Source: Pseudomonadota bacterium (GTDB taxonomy: Bacteria > Desulfobacterota > BSN033 > WVXP01 > G020346125). Taken from it: a stretch of DNA of 9,151 bases. The position numbers and the translations under genes are program-made. This document shows positions 1-5,852 of this stretch, one piece after another. The notes beneath the pieces were generated by a model. It did not search any database. It was given only the letters and a program-made list of their open reading frames with translations, and had not been told where the DNA came from. Within the stretch, counting starts at the first letter, position 1. Each line of letters opens with the position of its first letter. The DNA lies in the NCBI GenBank assembly GCA_030672465.1, contig DAOVGJ010000125.1:1-9151 (forward strand), given 5' to 3'.

Positions 1-3
1 AGC

Positions 4-31
4 TTGACACCCCAGGGAAATCTTCTATACT
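4..31 (+). promoter_or_regulatory. sigma70-type promoter of the tRNA gene
   Basis: A perfect -35 box TTGACA (4-9) is followed after 16 bases by TATACT (26-31), five of six matches to the -10 consensus. The expected start is near 38, about 8 bases before the mature tRNA 5' end, which leaves a short leader for RNase P to remove. Boxes and spacing are seen directly; activity is inferred. Confidence 0.8.
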
Positions 32-45
32 ATTAAGATAGTGGA

Positions 46-118
46 GGGCCCATAGCTCAGCTGGAAGAGCCACCGGCTCATAACCGGTAGGTCCCTGGTT
101 CGAACCCAGGTGGGCCCA
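46..118 (+). tRNA. tRNA with anticodon CAT (elongator Met or Ile2)
   Basis: A complete cloverleaf can be drawn. The acceptor stem is GGGCCCA (46-52) with TGGGCCC (111-117). The D stem is GCTC/GAGC (55-58, 67-70). The anticodon stem is ACCGG/CCGGT (72-76, 84-88) with loop CTCATAA and anticodon CAT at 79-81. The T stem is CCTGG/CCAGG (94-98, 106-110) with loop TTCGAAC, and the discriminator is A118. The first acceptor pair is G-C and the anticodon stem lacks the three consecutive G-C pairs of initiators, so it is not tRNA-fMet. It is either elongator Met or the Ile tRNA whose C34 becomes lysidine; sequence by eye cannot settle this. CCA is not encoded (119-121 is TTC), so a CCA-adding enzyme must add it. 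Confidence 0.95.
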
Positions 119-142
119 TTCAATGGATAAGGGGATAAATAG

Positions 143-199
143 TGGCTGCAATAAGGAGATTCATGAGGCTCGCAATGGAAAGAGCCTTTAACGCAGCCA
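143..199 (+). other. structured RNA leader/tail between tRNA and terminator
   Basis: An outer stem TGGCTGC (143-149) pairs perfectly with GCAGCCA (193-199). It encloses an inner hairpin AGGCTC (166-171) with GAGCCT (182-187) and a 10-base loop. The 16-base internal loop between them exposes an AAGGAG ribosome-binding sequence (153-158) and an ATG (163-165) adjoining the inner stem. The intrinsic terminator begins four bases after the outer stem. It does not fold as a tRNA. The stems are seen; whether this is a cleaved tRNA trailer, a small RNA or a leader controlling the next gene is unknown. Confidence 0.45.
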
Positions 200-267
200 A
201 GGAAGTGCACCCACGATGGTGCACTTTTTTTGTGCAGAAAAGGGACATTTTGGGGGTTTTTCCTTGA
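163..267 (+). CDS. possible 34-codon leader peptide
   Basis: An ATG at 163 follows AAGGAG (153-158) with a 4-base gap and opens a frame of 34 sense codons ending in TGA at 265-267. The peptide is basic and begins MRLAMERAFNAAKE. Two features make it more than a random small frame: it runs through the whole terminator hairpin (203-231), and its stop overlaps the proposed TTG start of the zinc-ribbon gene in a TTGA tetramer, the usual arrangement for translational coupling. There is no run of one amino acid of the kind seen in classical attenuation peptides. I do not recognise the peptide. It may be chance; conservation in relatives would decide. Confidence 0.25.
   Translation: MRLAMERAFNAAKEVHPRWCTFFVQKRDILGVFP
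203..231 (+). terminator. intrinsic terminator after the tRNA
   Basis: A perfect 9-bp stem AAGTGCACC/GGTGCACTT (203-211, 218-226) with a 6-base loop is followed immediately by five further T residues (227-231; seven in the run). It lies 85 bases after the tRNA and 33 bases before the zinc-ribbon TTG start, so it either ends the tRNA transcript or acts as an attenuator for the downstream gene. Confidence 0.85.
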
Positions 268-980
268 ATGAGCAGCTTCGCTTACTGAGGGAATTGCAAG
301 ACGTCGATCTCGAGCTCAAGGCTATTGAGGCCGATAAAGAACGCTATCCGATGGAGATAAAGAACTTGGATGAGAAACTGGTCTCGGAAAAAGAGATGTT
401 CAAGAAGAGGGAGGAGAGAATCGAGCTTTTAGAAAAGGAACGCAGGCAAAAGGAGGGGGATTTGGAGTTGGAGCAGGAGAGGATGAAGAAGGCGCAGTCC
501 AAGCTTTACGACGTCAAAACCAACAAGGAGTATCAGGCGCTGCTCGTGGAGATAGAGACCTTGAAGGAGATTAACAGCCAACGGGAAATAGAGATCTTGG
601 AAATAATGGACGAAATCGATGAGTTGAAGAGGAAATATGGGAGAATGCAAAAGGAATTGCAGGAAATGGAGGAGAGGATAGGAGCTGAGAAGAAGCAGCT
701 TGAGGAGAGCCTCGGGAAAGTGGACGGGGCATTGGCCAGCAAGAAGAGGAAACGGACGATGGTGACGAAAAAGCTCTCCACCGAATTGATTGCGCTTTAT
801 CAGACCCTCAAGGAAAAAAGGAGGACGGCAGTAGTTCCCGCGAGATTTGGGGCGTGTCAAGGATGCAACATGAAGATACCTCCCCAGATGTTCAACGAAG
901 TCCAAAAAAGTGAGGCCATCATCGTTTGTCCTAGCTGTAATCGAATCCTCTATTGGGAGGATAAGATCGATTATCGATGA
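264..980 (+). CDS. C4-type zinc-ribbon coiled-coil protein (DUF164/CdsZ-like)
   Basis: The 238-residue product (from TTG 264) is a long, highly charged antiparallel coiled coil (about residues 8-185) followed by a C-terminal zinc ribbon: CxxC at C198/C201 and CxxC at C222/C225. The segment KTNKEYQALLVEIE about 80-95 residues in is typical of the family (Pfam zf-RING_7/DUF164). Members are cytosolic, of poorly defined role, often found near RNase H-like and rnpB genes; nucleic-acid or ribosome binding is likely from the fold. I chose TTG 264 because the family starts just before the EQLxxLxxLQxxD motif and GGGGG (252-256) sits 7 bases upstream. An in-frame ATG at 216 would add 16 residues but lies in the terminator loop; AAGGA at 199-203 makes it not impossible. 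No convincing promoter is visible between the terminator and the start, so read-through from the tRNA promoter is likely. Confidence 0.9.
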   Translation: MNEQLRLLRELQDVDLELKAIEADKERYPMEIKNLDEKLVSEKEMFKKREERIELLEKERRQKEGDLELEQERMKKAQSKLYDVKTNKEYQALLVEIETLKEINSQREIEILEIMDEIDELKRKYGRMQKELQEMEERIGAEKKQLEESLGKVDGALASKKRKRTMVTKKLSTELIALYQTLKEKRRTAVVPARFGACQGCNMKIPPQMFNEVQKSEAIIVCPSCNRILYWEDKIDYR

Positions 981-1007
981 GCTGAGGGCTAAGATGGTCG
1001 GATGGGG

Positions 1008-1038
1008 TGCCGAGGAAATCTCATTGTCTTTCCCGGCA
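1008..1038 (+). other. intercistronic hairpin
   Basis: TGCCG-A-GGAAA (1008-1018) pairs with TTTCC-CGGCA (1029-1038), giving a 10-bp stem with one bulged A (1013) and a 10-base loop. It lies 28 bases after the zinc-ribbon stop. No T tract follows, so it is not a standard terminator. It could protect the upstream mRNA 3' end or mark a processing site. Confidence 0.4.
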
Positions 1039-1054
1039 TAACATTCGAGATCTA

Positions 1055-1084
1055 TTGATGGAGCGGTACGATTAGCAGGATAAT
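1055..1084 (+). promoter_or_regulatory. possible promoter for the RNase HI gene and rnpB
   Basis: TTGATG (1055-1060) and GATAAT (1079-1084) are 18 bases apart, matching sigma70 consensus at 4/6 and 5/6 positions. The -10 box overlaps the first ATG (1083) of the RNase HI frame. A start near 1091 would therefore give a nearly leaderless message using ATG 1095. It is the best-looking promoter I see ahead of rnpB; I found none convincing inside the RNase HI gene. Confidence 0.35.
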
Positions 1085-1508
1085 GGGAAAGGGGATGTTG
1101 AAACTTTACGTCGACGGGGCTTCCAGGGGAAATCCGGGGGAGGCAGGGGCTGGCTTTTACCTACTGGATGAAGATGGAAATGAGCTTCTCAAAGGGATGC
1201 GATTCTTGGGTCGAATGACCAATAACGCCGCCGAATATCACGCACTCATTCTCGGGCTTCGTGAAGTACTGGGCATTGGGGGAACCTCCATCGAGATTTA
1301 TACCGATTCGGAACTGGTTGCAAAGCAGATCAAGGGCATATATAATGTGAGAAACAGGAAGTTGAGGAAATTGCACCGGGAAGCCGTTGCGCTATTAGAC
1401 AAATTCCATAGATACGAAATGATCCCAATCAGGAGGGAGGGTAATAGGAAGGCCGACCGCTTGGCCAATGAGGCCCTTGACGGTCAAAAGGCAAAGGGGC
1501 TGAAGTAG
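1083..1508 (+). CDS. rnhA: ribonuclease HI family protein
   Basis: This 141-residue RNase H-fold protein should cleave the RNA strand of RNA:DNA hybrids. The four carboxylates are in place: D11 in LYVDGASRGNPG, E51 in NNAAEYHAL, D75 in YTDSE and D125 in NRKADRLAN. It is shorter than E. coli RNase HI (155) and lacks the basic-handle insertion and the histidine loop before the last Asp. It therefore resembles the handle-less 'RVT_3' type (as in B. subtilis YpdQ or archaeal type 1 enzymes), whose main substrate may differ. The start is uncertain: ATG 1083 has AGGA only two bases upstream, while ATG 1095 (MLKLYVDGAS) gives a more usual N-terminus. The stop TAG (1506-1508) lies inside the 5' strand of rnpB helix P1. 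Confidence 0.9.
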   Translation: MGKGMLKLYVDGASRGNPGEAGAGFYLLDEDGNELLKGMRFLGRMTNNAAEYHALILGLREVLGIGGTSIEIYTDSELVAKQIKGIYNVRNRKLRKLHREAVALLDKFHRYEMIPIRREGNRKADRLANEALDGQKAKGLK

Positions 1509-1946
1509 GCGAGGTGATCGCTCCTCCGATTTCAAGGAGGGGAGGAAAGTCCGAGCTCCACAGGGCAGGGTGGTCGCTAACGGCGACTCGGGGTGACCCG
1601 AAGGAAAGTGCCACAGAAAGGAAACCGCCTCCCACAAACGGTGGGGGGTAAGGGTGAAAAGGCGAGGTAAGAGCTCACCAGTACCCCGGGTGACTGGGGT
1701 AGCTCGGTAAACCCCACCTGGAGCAAGACCAAATAGGGGAGGGTTCGGATGAGGGATAGGGGATTGAGAAGGGGAGGTCTGCTCCTCACATCTCAGATCT
1801 CCGTCTCAAGCCTGAAAATGGTGGCCCGCCAGAGCCTCCCGGGTAGGTCGCTCGAGCCATTCAGCAATGGATGGCCCAGATGAATGATCACTGCCCCGTG
1901 GGGAGCGATCCCCTTGGGGAACAGAATTCGGCTTATTGTCTGCTAC
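1505..1946 (+). ncRNA. rnpB: RNase P RNA, bacterial class A
   Basis: This is the catalytic RNA of RNase P, which removes tRNA 5' leaders. Conserved segments appear in the right order: GGAGGGGAGGAAAGTCCG (1536-1553), CAGGGCAGGGTG (from 1561), ACAGAAAGGAAACCGCC (1614-1630), GGTAAGGGTGAAAAGG, GAGGTAAGAGCTCACC, GGTAAACCCC (the loop that contacts tRNA CCA), GCAAGACCAAATAGGGG and CCAGATGAATGATCAC. Helix P2 is GTGATC (1514-1519) with GATCAC (1886-1891). P1 is GTAG (1505-1508) with CTAC (1943-1946), and may continue as GGGGCT (1496-1501) with AGCCCC (1947-1952). P18 is an 8-bp hairpin (1856-1875) closed by a GCAA tetraloop. GGGC (1563-1566) can pair with GCCC (1824-1827) as P6. At about 442 bases it is longer than the 377 of E. 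coli, mainly from an enlarged arm at 1743-1834. The ends are estimated from P1; mature ends may reach 1496 and 1952. Confidence 0.95.
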
Positions 1947-1952
1947 AGCCCC

Positions 1953-2173
1953 TTTTCACCTTGCCCATTGAGATAGCTGAGGCCACGAGATCCTTATTCC
2001 CATTCCCCCATTGCCGAATACCAATGATTCTCCGCGCTTTCGCTCTCCAGATCCTTTTTATCCAAGCCACACGGCGCAGCGACGCTTCTTTTTTCACCCC
2101 AGCCCCTTCAAGCGAAAAGTAGGCCATTTGGGGGAATTCCCTTGCCCCCTAATAAACTAACCAATGCTTGCGT
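1953..2173. other. convergent intergenic region between rnpB and clpB
   Basis: No gene is recognised here. TTTT (1953-1956) follows the extended P1 helix and might help end the rnpB transcript. A six-T run is present at 2089-2094, but its upstream hairpin is poor. GGGGG (2130-2134) and CCCCC (2145-2149) could form a short hairpin readable from either strand, without a following T tract. Small frames on both strands lack ribosome-binding sites and family-like sequence. Confidence 0.5.
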
Positions 2174-4825
2174 TTATCCCTGTGGGGCAGCGGCTGTCGC
2201 CTCAAGGGATTTTCTCCCTTTTCCCCGAGGTTTGGCGTGAAAACCGATGTGGTCGCCCTCCATTTCCGCGACCACGTGGTCTCCCTCGTGAATGGCCCCC
2301 CTCAGCATCTCCTTGGCGATAGGTGTCTCAAGCTCCCTCTGAATGACTCTTTTCAAAGGCCGAGCACCGTAGACGGGATCATTGCCTACCTGGGCCAGAT
2401 GCTTTTGAACCTGCTCGGTCATCTCCAGGATGATCCCTTTTTCCCCGAGCCTCTCTCTCAAGCGACTGACCTGGATTTTCACAATGGCCTCAAGCTGCTT
2501 ATCGGTGAGAGCCCTGAACACCATGATTTCGTCTACTCGGTTGAGAAACTCCGGTCGAAAATGGTGCCGCAGGGCCTCGAGGACCTTCTGCTTCATCGCT
2601 TGATAAGAGTTTTCATCGCTTCCCATATCGGGGAGGAAATGGCTTCCAATATTGGAGGTCATGATTACCACGGTGTTCTTGAAGTCGACGGTTCTGCCGT
2701 GCGAATCGGTGAGCCTCCCATCGTCGAGTATTTGAAGGAGCACGTTAAAGACATCGTGATGGGCCTTTTCCGTCTCATCGAAGAGGAGTACGGAAAAGGG
2801 CTTCCTCCGGATGGCCTCGGTGAGTTGGCCGCCCTCCTCATAGCCGATATAACCCGGGGGTGCGCCGATGAGTCGGGCCACGGTATGTTTCTCCATGTAC
2901 TCGGACATATCGATCCGTACCATGGCCTGTTCGTCGTCAAAGAGACATTCGGCAAGGGCGCGGGCCAATTCCGTTTTGCCGACTCCCGTAGGCCCTAGAA
3001 AGATGAAACTCCCGATGGGCCGGTTGGGGTCCTTGATACCTGAGCGGGCCCGGAGTACTGCATCGCTTACCATCCGCACCGCCTCGTCTTGGCCCACCAC
3101 GCGTTTGTGGATTTCATCCTCCAGTTTCAAAAGCTTCTGGCGCTCTCCTTCCATCAGCTTGCTGACCGGAATGCCAGTCCAGCGGCTCACCACCTCGGCA
3201 ATATCCTCCTCATCGACTTCCTCTTTGAGCAACGTCTTCTGTCCCCTCTTCTCCTCGAGGGCCGCCTCGTGCTCTTTAAGTTTCTGCTCGAGGCCGACCA
3301 GCTTTCCGTACTTCAATTCGGCCGCGCGGTTGAGATCGTAACTCCTTTCGGCCTGCTCTATTTGAATCTTCACCTGCTCAATCTCTTTCTTAAGGGACCG
3401 GATCCCGGAGATGGCCCCCTTCTCGATCTCCCACTGGGCCTTGAGGGAATCGGCCTGGGATTTTAGATCGGCCAGTTCTTTTTCCAGCTTTTGCAGTCTC
3501 TCCTTGGAAGGGGCGTCTTTCTCCTTTTTCAGGGCCTCTCGCTCAATTTCGAGCTGCATCACCCTTCGGATAATTTCATCCAACTCCGATGGCATGCTGT
3601 CGATTTCGGTCCTGAGCTTGGCCGCGGCTTCATCCATCAGGTCGATAGCCTTATCGGGCAGGAATCGGTCGGAAATGTACCGGTTGCTCAGGGTAGCGGC
3701 AGCCACTAGGGCCGAGTCCTTGATACGGACGCCATGGTGAACCTCGTAACGCTCCTTCAGTCCCCGCAGAATAGAGATCGTTTCCTCCACATCGGGCTGG
3801 TCCACCAACACCGTCTGGAATCTCCGCTCCAGGGCCTTATCCTTTTCCACGTGCTTTCGATATTCGTTCAGCGTGGTGGCCCCAATACAGTGGAGCTCCC
3901 CCCTGGCTAGCATCGGTTTCAGGAGATTGCTGGCATCCATGGCTCCCTCGGCAGCGCCTGCACCGACTACGGTGTGAAGCTCATCGATGAAGAGAATGAT
4001 CTGGCCCTCCGCCTCCTGAATCTCCTTGAGCACGGCTTTCAGCCTCTCCTCGAACTCACCCCGATACTTGGCCCCGGCAATTAAGGCCCCCATATCCAGG
4101 GCGATGAGGCGGCGGTCCTTGAGGCCTTCGGGAACGTCCCCCCTGATCATCCTGAGGGCCAACCCCTCCACGATGGCCGTTTTCCCCACACCGGGGTCTC
4201 CTATGAGAACGGGATTGTTTTTGGTCCTCCGAGAGAGGACTTGGATTACCCGCCGAATCTCTTCGTCCCTCCCGATAACGGGGTCGAGCTTGCCTTGGGC
4301 GGCCATCTGAGTTAGGTCACGGCCGTAGCGTTCTAGGGGCTGATAGGTCTCTTCAGGAGTCTGACTGGTCACCCGCTGATGGCCACGAATGGATGCCAAA
4401 ACCTTCATGAGATTGTCCCGGGATACCCCGGCCCGGGAGAGGATCTGGCGCGCGGGGCTCGGATCCCCTTCATCGACCATGGCCATGAGCAGGTGTTCCA
4501 CGCTCACATAGTCGTCTTTCAGATTGCCCGTCTCCCTTTCTGCCCCGTCCAGGAGCCGACTCAACCTCTGGCTCATATACATTTGGCCGGCCCCGGCCCC
4601 TGAGACCTTCGGGAGGCCCGCAAGGTGATTTTCGATGGGACTCCTTACCTCCTGAACCGGGATGTTCATGGCGGTCAGTATCTTGGGAACAAGTCCCTCC
4701 CGCTGTTCCAGAAGGGCGAGAAGTAGGTGTTCCGGGTCGATCTGCTGATGACCGTATCGTGCTCCGATCATCTGGGAGGATTGCAAAGCCTCCTGAGTTT
4801 TTTCGGTCATTCTATTGACATTCAT
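2174..4825 (-). CDS. clpB: ATP-dependent chaperone ClpB
   Basis: This is an 883-residue Hsp100 disaggregase that works with DnaK/DnaJ/GrpE to pull polypeptides out of aggregates through its hexameric pore in the cytosol. Domains in order: the double Clp N-domain (1-150); NBD1 with Walker A GDPGVGKT (209-216), Walker B D281/E282 and pore-loop Y254; the coiled-coil M domain (about 410-530), which marks ClpB rather than ClpA/C; NBD2 with Walker A GPTGVGKT (611-618), Walker B D683/E684 and pore-loop GYIGYEEGG near 660; and the C-terminal domain. The length is slightly above the usual 860, partly from a polar C-terminal tail ending AAAPQG. The start is supported by AGGGGG (4833-4838) 7 bases upstream. 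The second Walker B reads DETEKAH, with T where most relatives have V or I. It lies downstream of the SDR gene on the same strand, with its own heat-shock-like promoter. Confidence 0.97.
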   Translation of the reverse strand: MNVNRMTEKTQEALQSSQMIGARYGHQQIDPEHLLLALLEQREGLVPKILTAMNIPVQEVRSPIENHLAGLPKVSGAGAGQMYMSQRLSRLLDGAERETGNLKDDYVSVEHLLMAMVDEGDPSPARQILSRAGVSRDNLMKVLASIRGHQRVTSQTPEETYQPLERYGRDLTQMAAQGKLDPVIGRDEEIRRVIQVLSRRTKNNPVLIGDPGVGKTAIVEGLALRMIRGDVPEGLKDRRLIALDMGALIAGAKYRGEFEERLKAVLKEIQEAEGQIILFIDELHTVVGAGAAEGAMDASNLLKPMLARGELHCIGATTLNEYRKHVEKDKALERRFQTVLVDQPDVEETISILRGLKERYEVHHGVRIKDSALVAAATLSNRYISDRFLPDKAIDLMDEAAAKLRTEIDSMPSELDEIIRRVMQLEIEREALKKEKDAPSKERLQKLEKELADLKSQADSLKAQWEIEKGAISGIRSLKKEIEQVKIQIEQAERSYDLNRAAELKYGKLVGLEQKLKEHEAALEEKRGQKTLLKEEVDEEDIAEVVSRWTGIPVSKLMEGERQKLLKLEDEIHKRVVGQDEAVRMVSDAVLRARSGIKDPNRPIGSFIFLGPTGVGKTELARALAECLFDDEQAMVRIDMSEYMEKHTVARLIGAPPGYIGYEEGGQLTEAIRRKPFSVLLFDETEKAHHDVFNVLLQILDDGRLTDSHGRTVDFKNTVVIMTSNIGSHFLPDMGSDENSYQAMKQKVLEALRHHFRPEFLNRVDEIMVFRALTDKQLEAIVKIQVSRLRERLGEKGIILEMTEQVQKHLAQVGNDPVYGARPLKRVIQRELETPIAKEMLRGAIHEGDHVVAEMEGDHIGFHAKPRGKGRKSLEATAAAPQG

Positions 4826-4878
4826 CGAATTTCCCCCTGCACGAGCCCGTTAAAGGCAAAAAATATTCTCCATACCCA

Positions 4879-4908
4879 AAATGTAATCATTCAGATCCCT
4901 ATTTCAAG
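4879..4908 (-). promoter_or_regulatory. heat-shock (sigma32-like) or sigma70 promoter of clpB
   Basis: On the minus strand CTTGAAA (4908-4902) matches the sigma32 -35 box exactly. After 15 bases TTACATTT (4886-4879) partly matches the CCCCATnT -10. The same stretch reads as TTGAAA, 16 bases, TACATT for sigma70 (5/6 and 4/6), so the sigma factor is not resolved. The position, about 55-80 bases before the clpB ATG, fits. No CIRCE element (TTAGCACTC-N9-GAGTGCTAA) is present. Confidence 0.45.
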
Positions 4909-4923
4909 CTTATAAGGCTTGAA
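4903..4923. repeat. perfect inverted repeat at the clpB -35 region
   Basis: TTCAAGC (4903-4909) and GCTTGAA (4917-4923) are perfect inverted 7-mers separated by 7 bases. The left arm overlaps the clpB -35 box. The form suits a dimeric repressor or activator site. It is not CIRCE, and its half-sites are in the opposite order to the HspR site (CTTGAGT-N7-ACTCAAG). Confidence 0.45.
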
Positions 4924-4943
4924 GAGTCCGAGAGAAGATTGTC

Positions 4944-4961
4944 ATCCCCTTTTGAGGGGAT
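4944..4961 (-). other. short hairpin after the SDR gene
   Basis: ATCCCCT and AGGGGAT form a 7-bp stem with a 4-base loop, 11 bases past the SDR stop on the minus strand. No T tract follows in that direction, so termination is doubtful. A competing GGGG/CCCC pairing lies just upstream (minus sense). The SDR transcript may read into clpB. Confidence 0.3.
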
Positions 4962-4971
4962 TGCCCCAATC

Positions 4972-5712
4972 CTACATCATCCAGCCGCCCGTCACCTCGA
5001 TGGTCGCCCCAGTGATGTAGCTCGATTCATCGGAGGCCAGAAAGGCTACCACATTGGCGATCTCCTCCGGCCTCGCCATTCTTCTCAAGGGCGTGGCCTC
5101 GATGATCATCTTTTTATACCTTTCTGGCATCTTTTTAATGGTAGGCGTATCCGTTAAACCCGGGAGAACGGCGTTGACATTGATATTGCTCTTACCCAAT
5201 TCCTTGGCAATGCTCTTGGTCAGGCCAATTATTCCCCCCTTTGCCGCGCTGTAGCTGATGGCGGCAATCCCACCGATTTTGCCGTAAATGGAGGAGATAT
5301 TGATGATCTTCCCATAGCTTCTCCTGATCATCATGGGGGCCAAGGCCTGAATGCAATTCAACGTCCCCTTGAGATGGACGTCCAGCACGGCCTGCCAATT
5401 CTTTTCAGTCACTTTGAGAAGGGTCGCCCCCCTGTCGAACCCAGCGTTGTTGACCAGGATATCCACCCATCCGAAGACGGCCAATACCTCCTCACATGCC
5501 CTTTGAACCCGCTCCCTGTTTGCTACATCGACCGCATAAACCTTGCACCTTCCTCCCAGGGCCTTGGCTTCCCCTGCCGTCTCCGTGCAGGTGTCTTTGT
5601 TGATGTCGAATAGAGCAAGATCTGCCCCTTCTGCGGCAAATTTGAGGGCTATGGATTTGCCGATTCCCTGTCCGGCCCCGGTTACGAGGGCAACTTTTTC
5701 CTTGAGCTTCAT
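4972..5712 (-). CDS. short-chain dehydrogenase/reductase, FabG-like
   Basis: This 246-residue classical SDR is predicted to oxidise or reduce a hydroxy/keto group, probably on an acyl or small-molecule substrate. Seen: the cofactor-binding TGAGQGIG (11-18), NNAG (88-91), catalytic Ser (140/141), Y154 and K158 in YSAAK, and the C-terminal TGG near the end. D36 at the end of beta-2 (LFDIN) points to NAD(H) rather than the NADP(H) of true FabG. The tetrad position that is Asn in FabG (VNLKG) is His here (DVHLKG, H113), as in some hydroxyacyl-CoA/hydroxysteroid dehydrogenases. It is therefore more likely an NAD-dependent 3-hydroxyacyl or alcohol dehydrogenase than the fatty-acid-synthesis FabG; the substrate cannot be named. 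AGGGG (5722-5726, minus sense) lies 9 bases before the ATG. No acp, fabD or fabF is adjacent. Confidence 0.92.
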   Translation of the reverse strand: MKLKEKVALVTGAGQGIGKSIALKFAAEGADLALFDINKDTCTETAGEAKALGGRCKVYAVDVANRERVQRACEEVLAVFGWVDILVNNAGFDRGATLLKVTEKNWQAVLDVHLKGTLNCIQALAPMMIRRSYGKIINISSIYGKIGGIAAISYSAAKGGIIGLTKSIAKELGKSNINVNAVLPGLTDTPTIKKMPERYKKMIIEATPLRRMARPEEIANVVAFLASDESSYITGATIEVTGGWMM

Positions 5713-5797
5713 GAAAGCTTACCCCTGATCATCGATCCCCATAAGTCTCGAGAGGGTCAATCTTTCCCAAGGGACTGGACTTAGGGTATCACCTTCG

Positions 5798-5835
5798 GCC
5801 ATTTTTCTCAATATTTGCGCCATATTTTACGCCAT
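5798..5835 (+). repeat. three GCCAT direct repeats in the divergent promoter region
   Basis: GCCAT occurs at 5798-5802, 5819-5823 and 5831-5835, spaced 21 and 12 bases. The first two continue into T-rich sequence (GCCATTTTT, GCCATATTTT). They lie between the SDR start and the + strand promoter at 5853-5881. Near-helical spacing is compatible with a regulator site, but the word is short and may repeat by chance. Confidence 0.25.
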
Positions 5836-5852
5836 GCTCGCCTCAATTTAGC

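Noticed and set aside
25..210. 61-codon frame on the minus strand
   Set aside because: It is the antisense of the tRNA gene and its tail; the WVRTRDLP stretch is the well-known spurious translation of a tRNA complement.
429..905. 158-codon minus-strand frame
   Set aside because: It is antisense to the well-supported zinc-ribbon coiled-coil gene, with low-complexity Leu-rich sequence and no family features.
1395..1789. Three minus-strand frames
   Set aside because: They lie opposite the RNase HI gene and RNase P RNA; the RNA structure explains this sequence.
1933..2127. 64-codon Arg-rich minus-strand frame downstream of rnpB
   Set aside because: No ribosome-binding site or recognised family, and it runs into the rnpB 3' end. 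It may be a decayed dispersed repeat, but I cannot show that from one copy.
2130..2149. GGGGG/CCCCC hairpin as a clpB or rnpB terminator
   Set aside because: The stem is only five pairs with a 10-base loop, and no T run follows on either strand.
2168..2998. 276-codon plus-strand frame and further long plus frames up to 4603
   Set aside because: They are antisense to clpB, whose ClpB motifs are continuous from end to end. The open frames follow from its codon composition.
4826..4971. CIRCE/HrcA operator before clpB
   Set aside because: No TTAGCACTC-N9-GAGTGCTAA or close variant is present; only the unrelated 7-N7-7 repeat was found.
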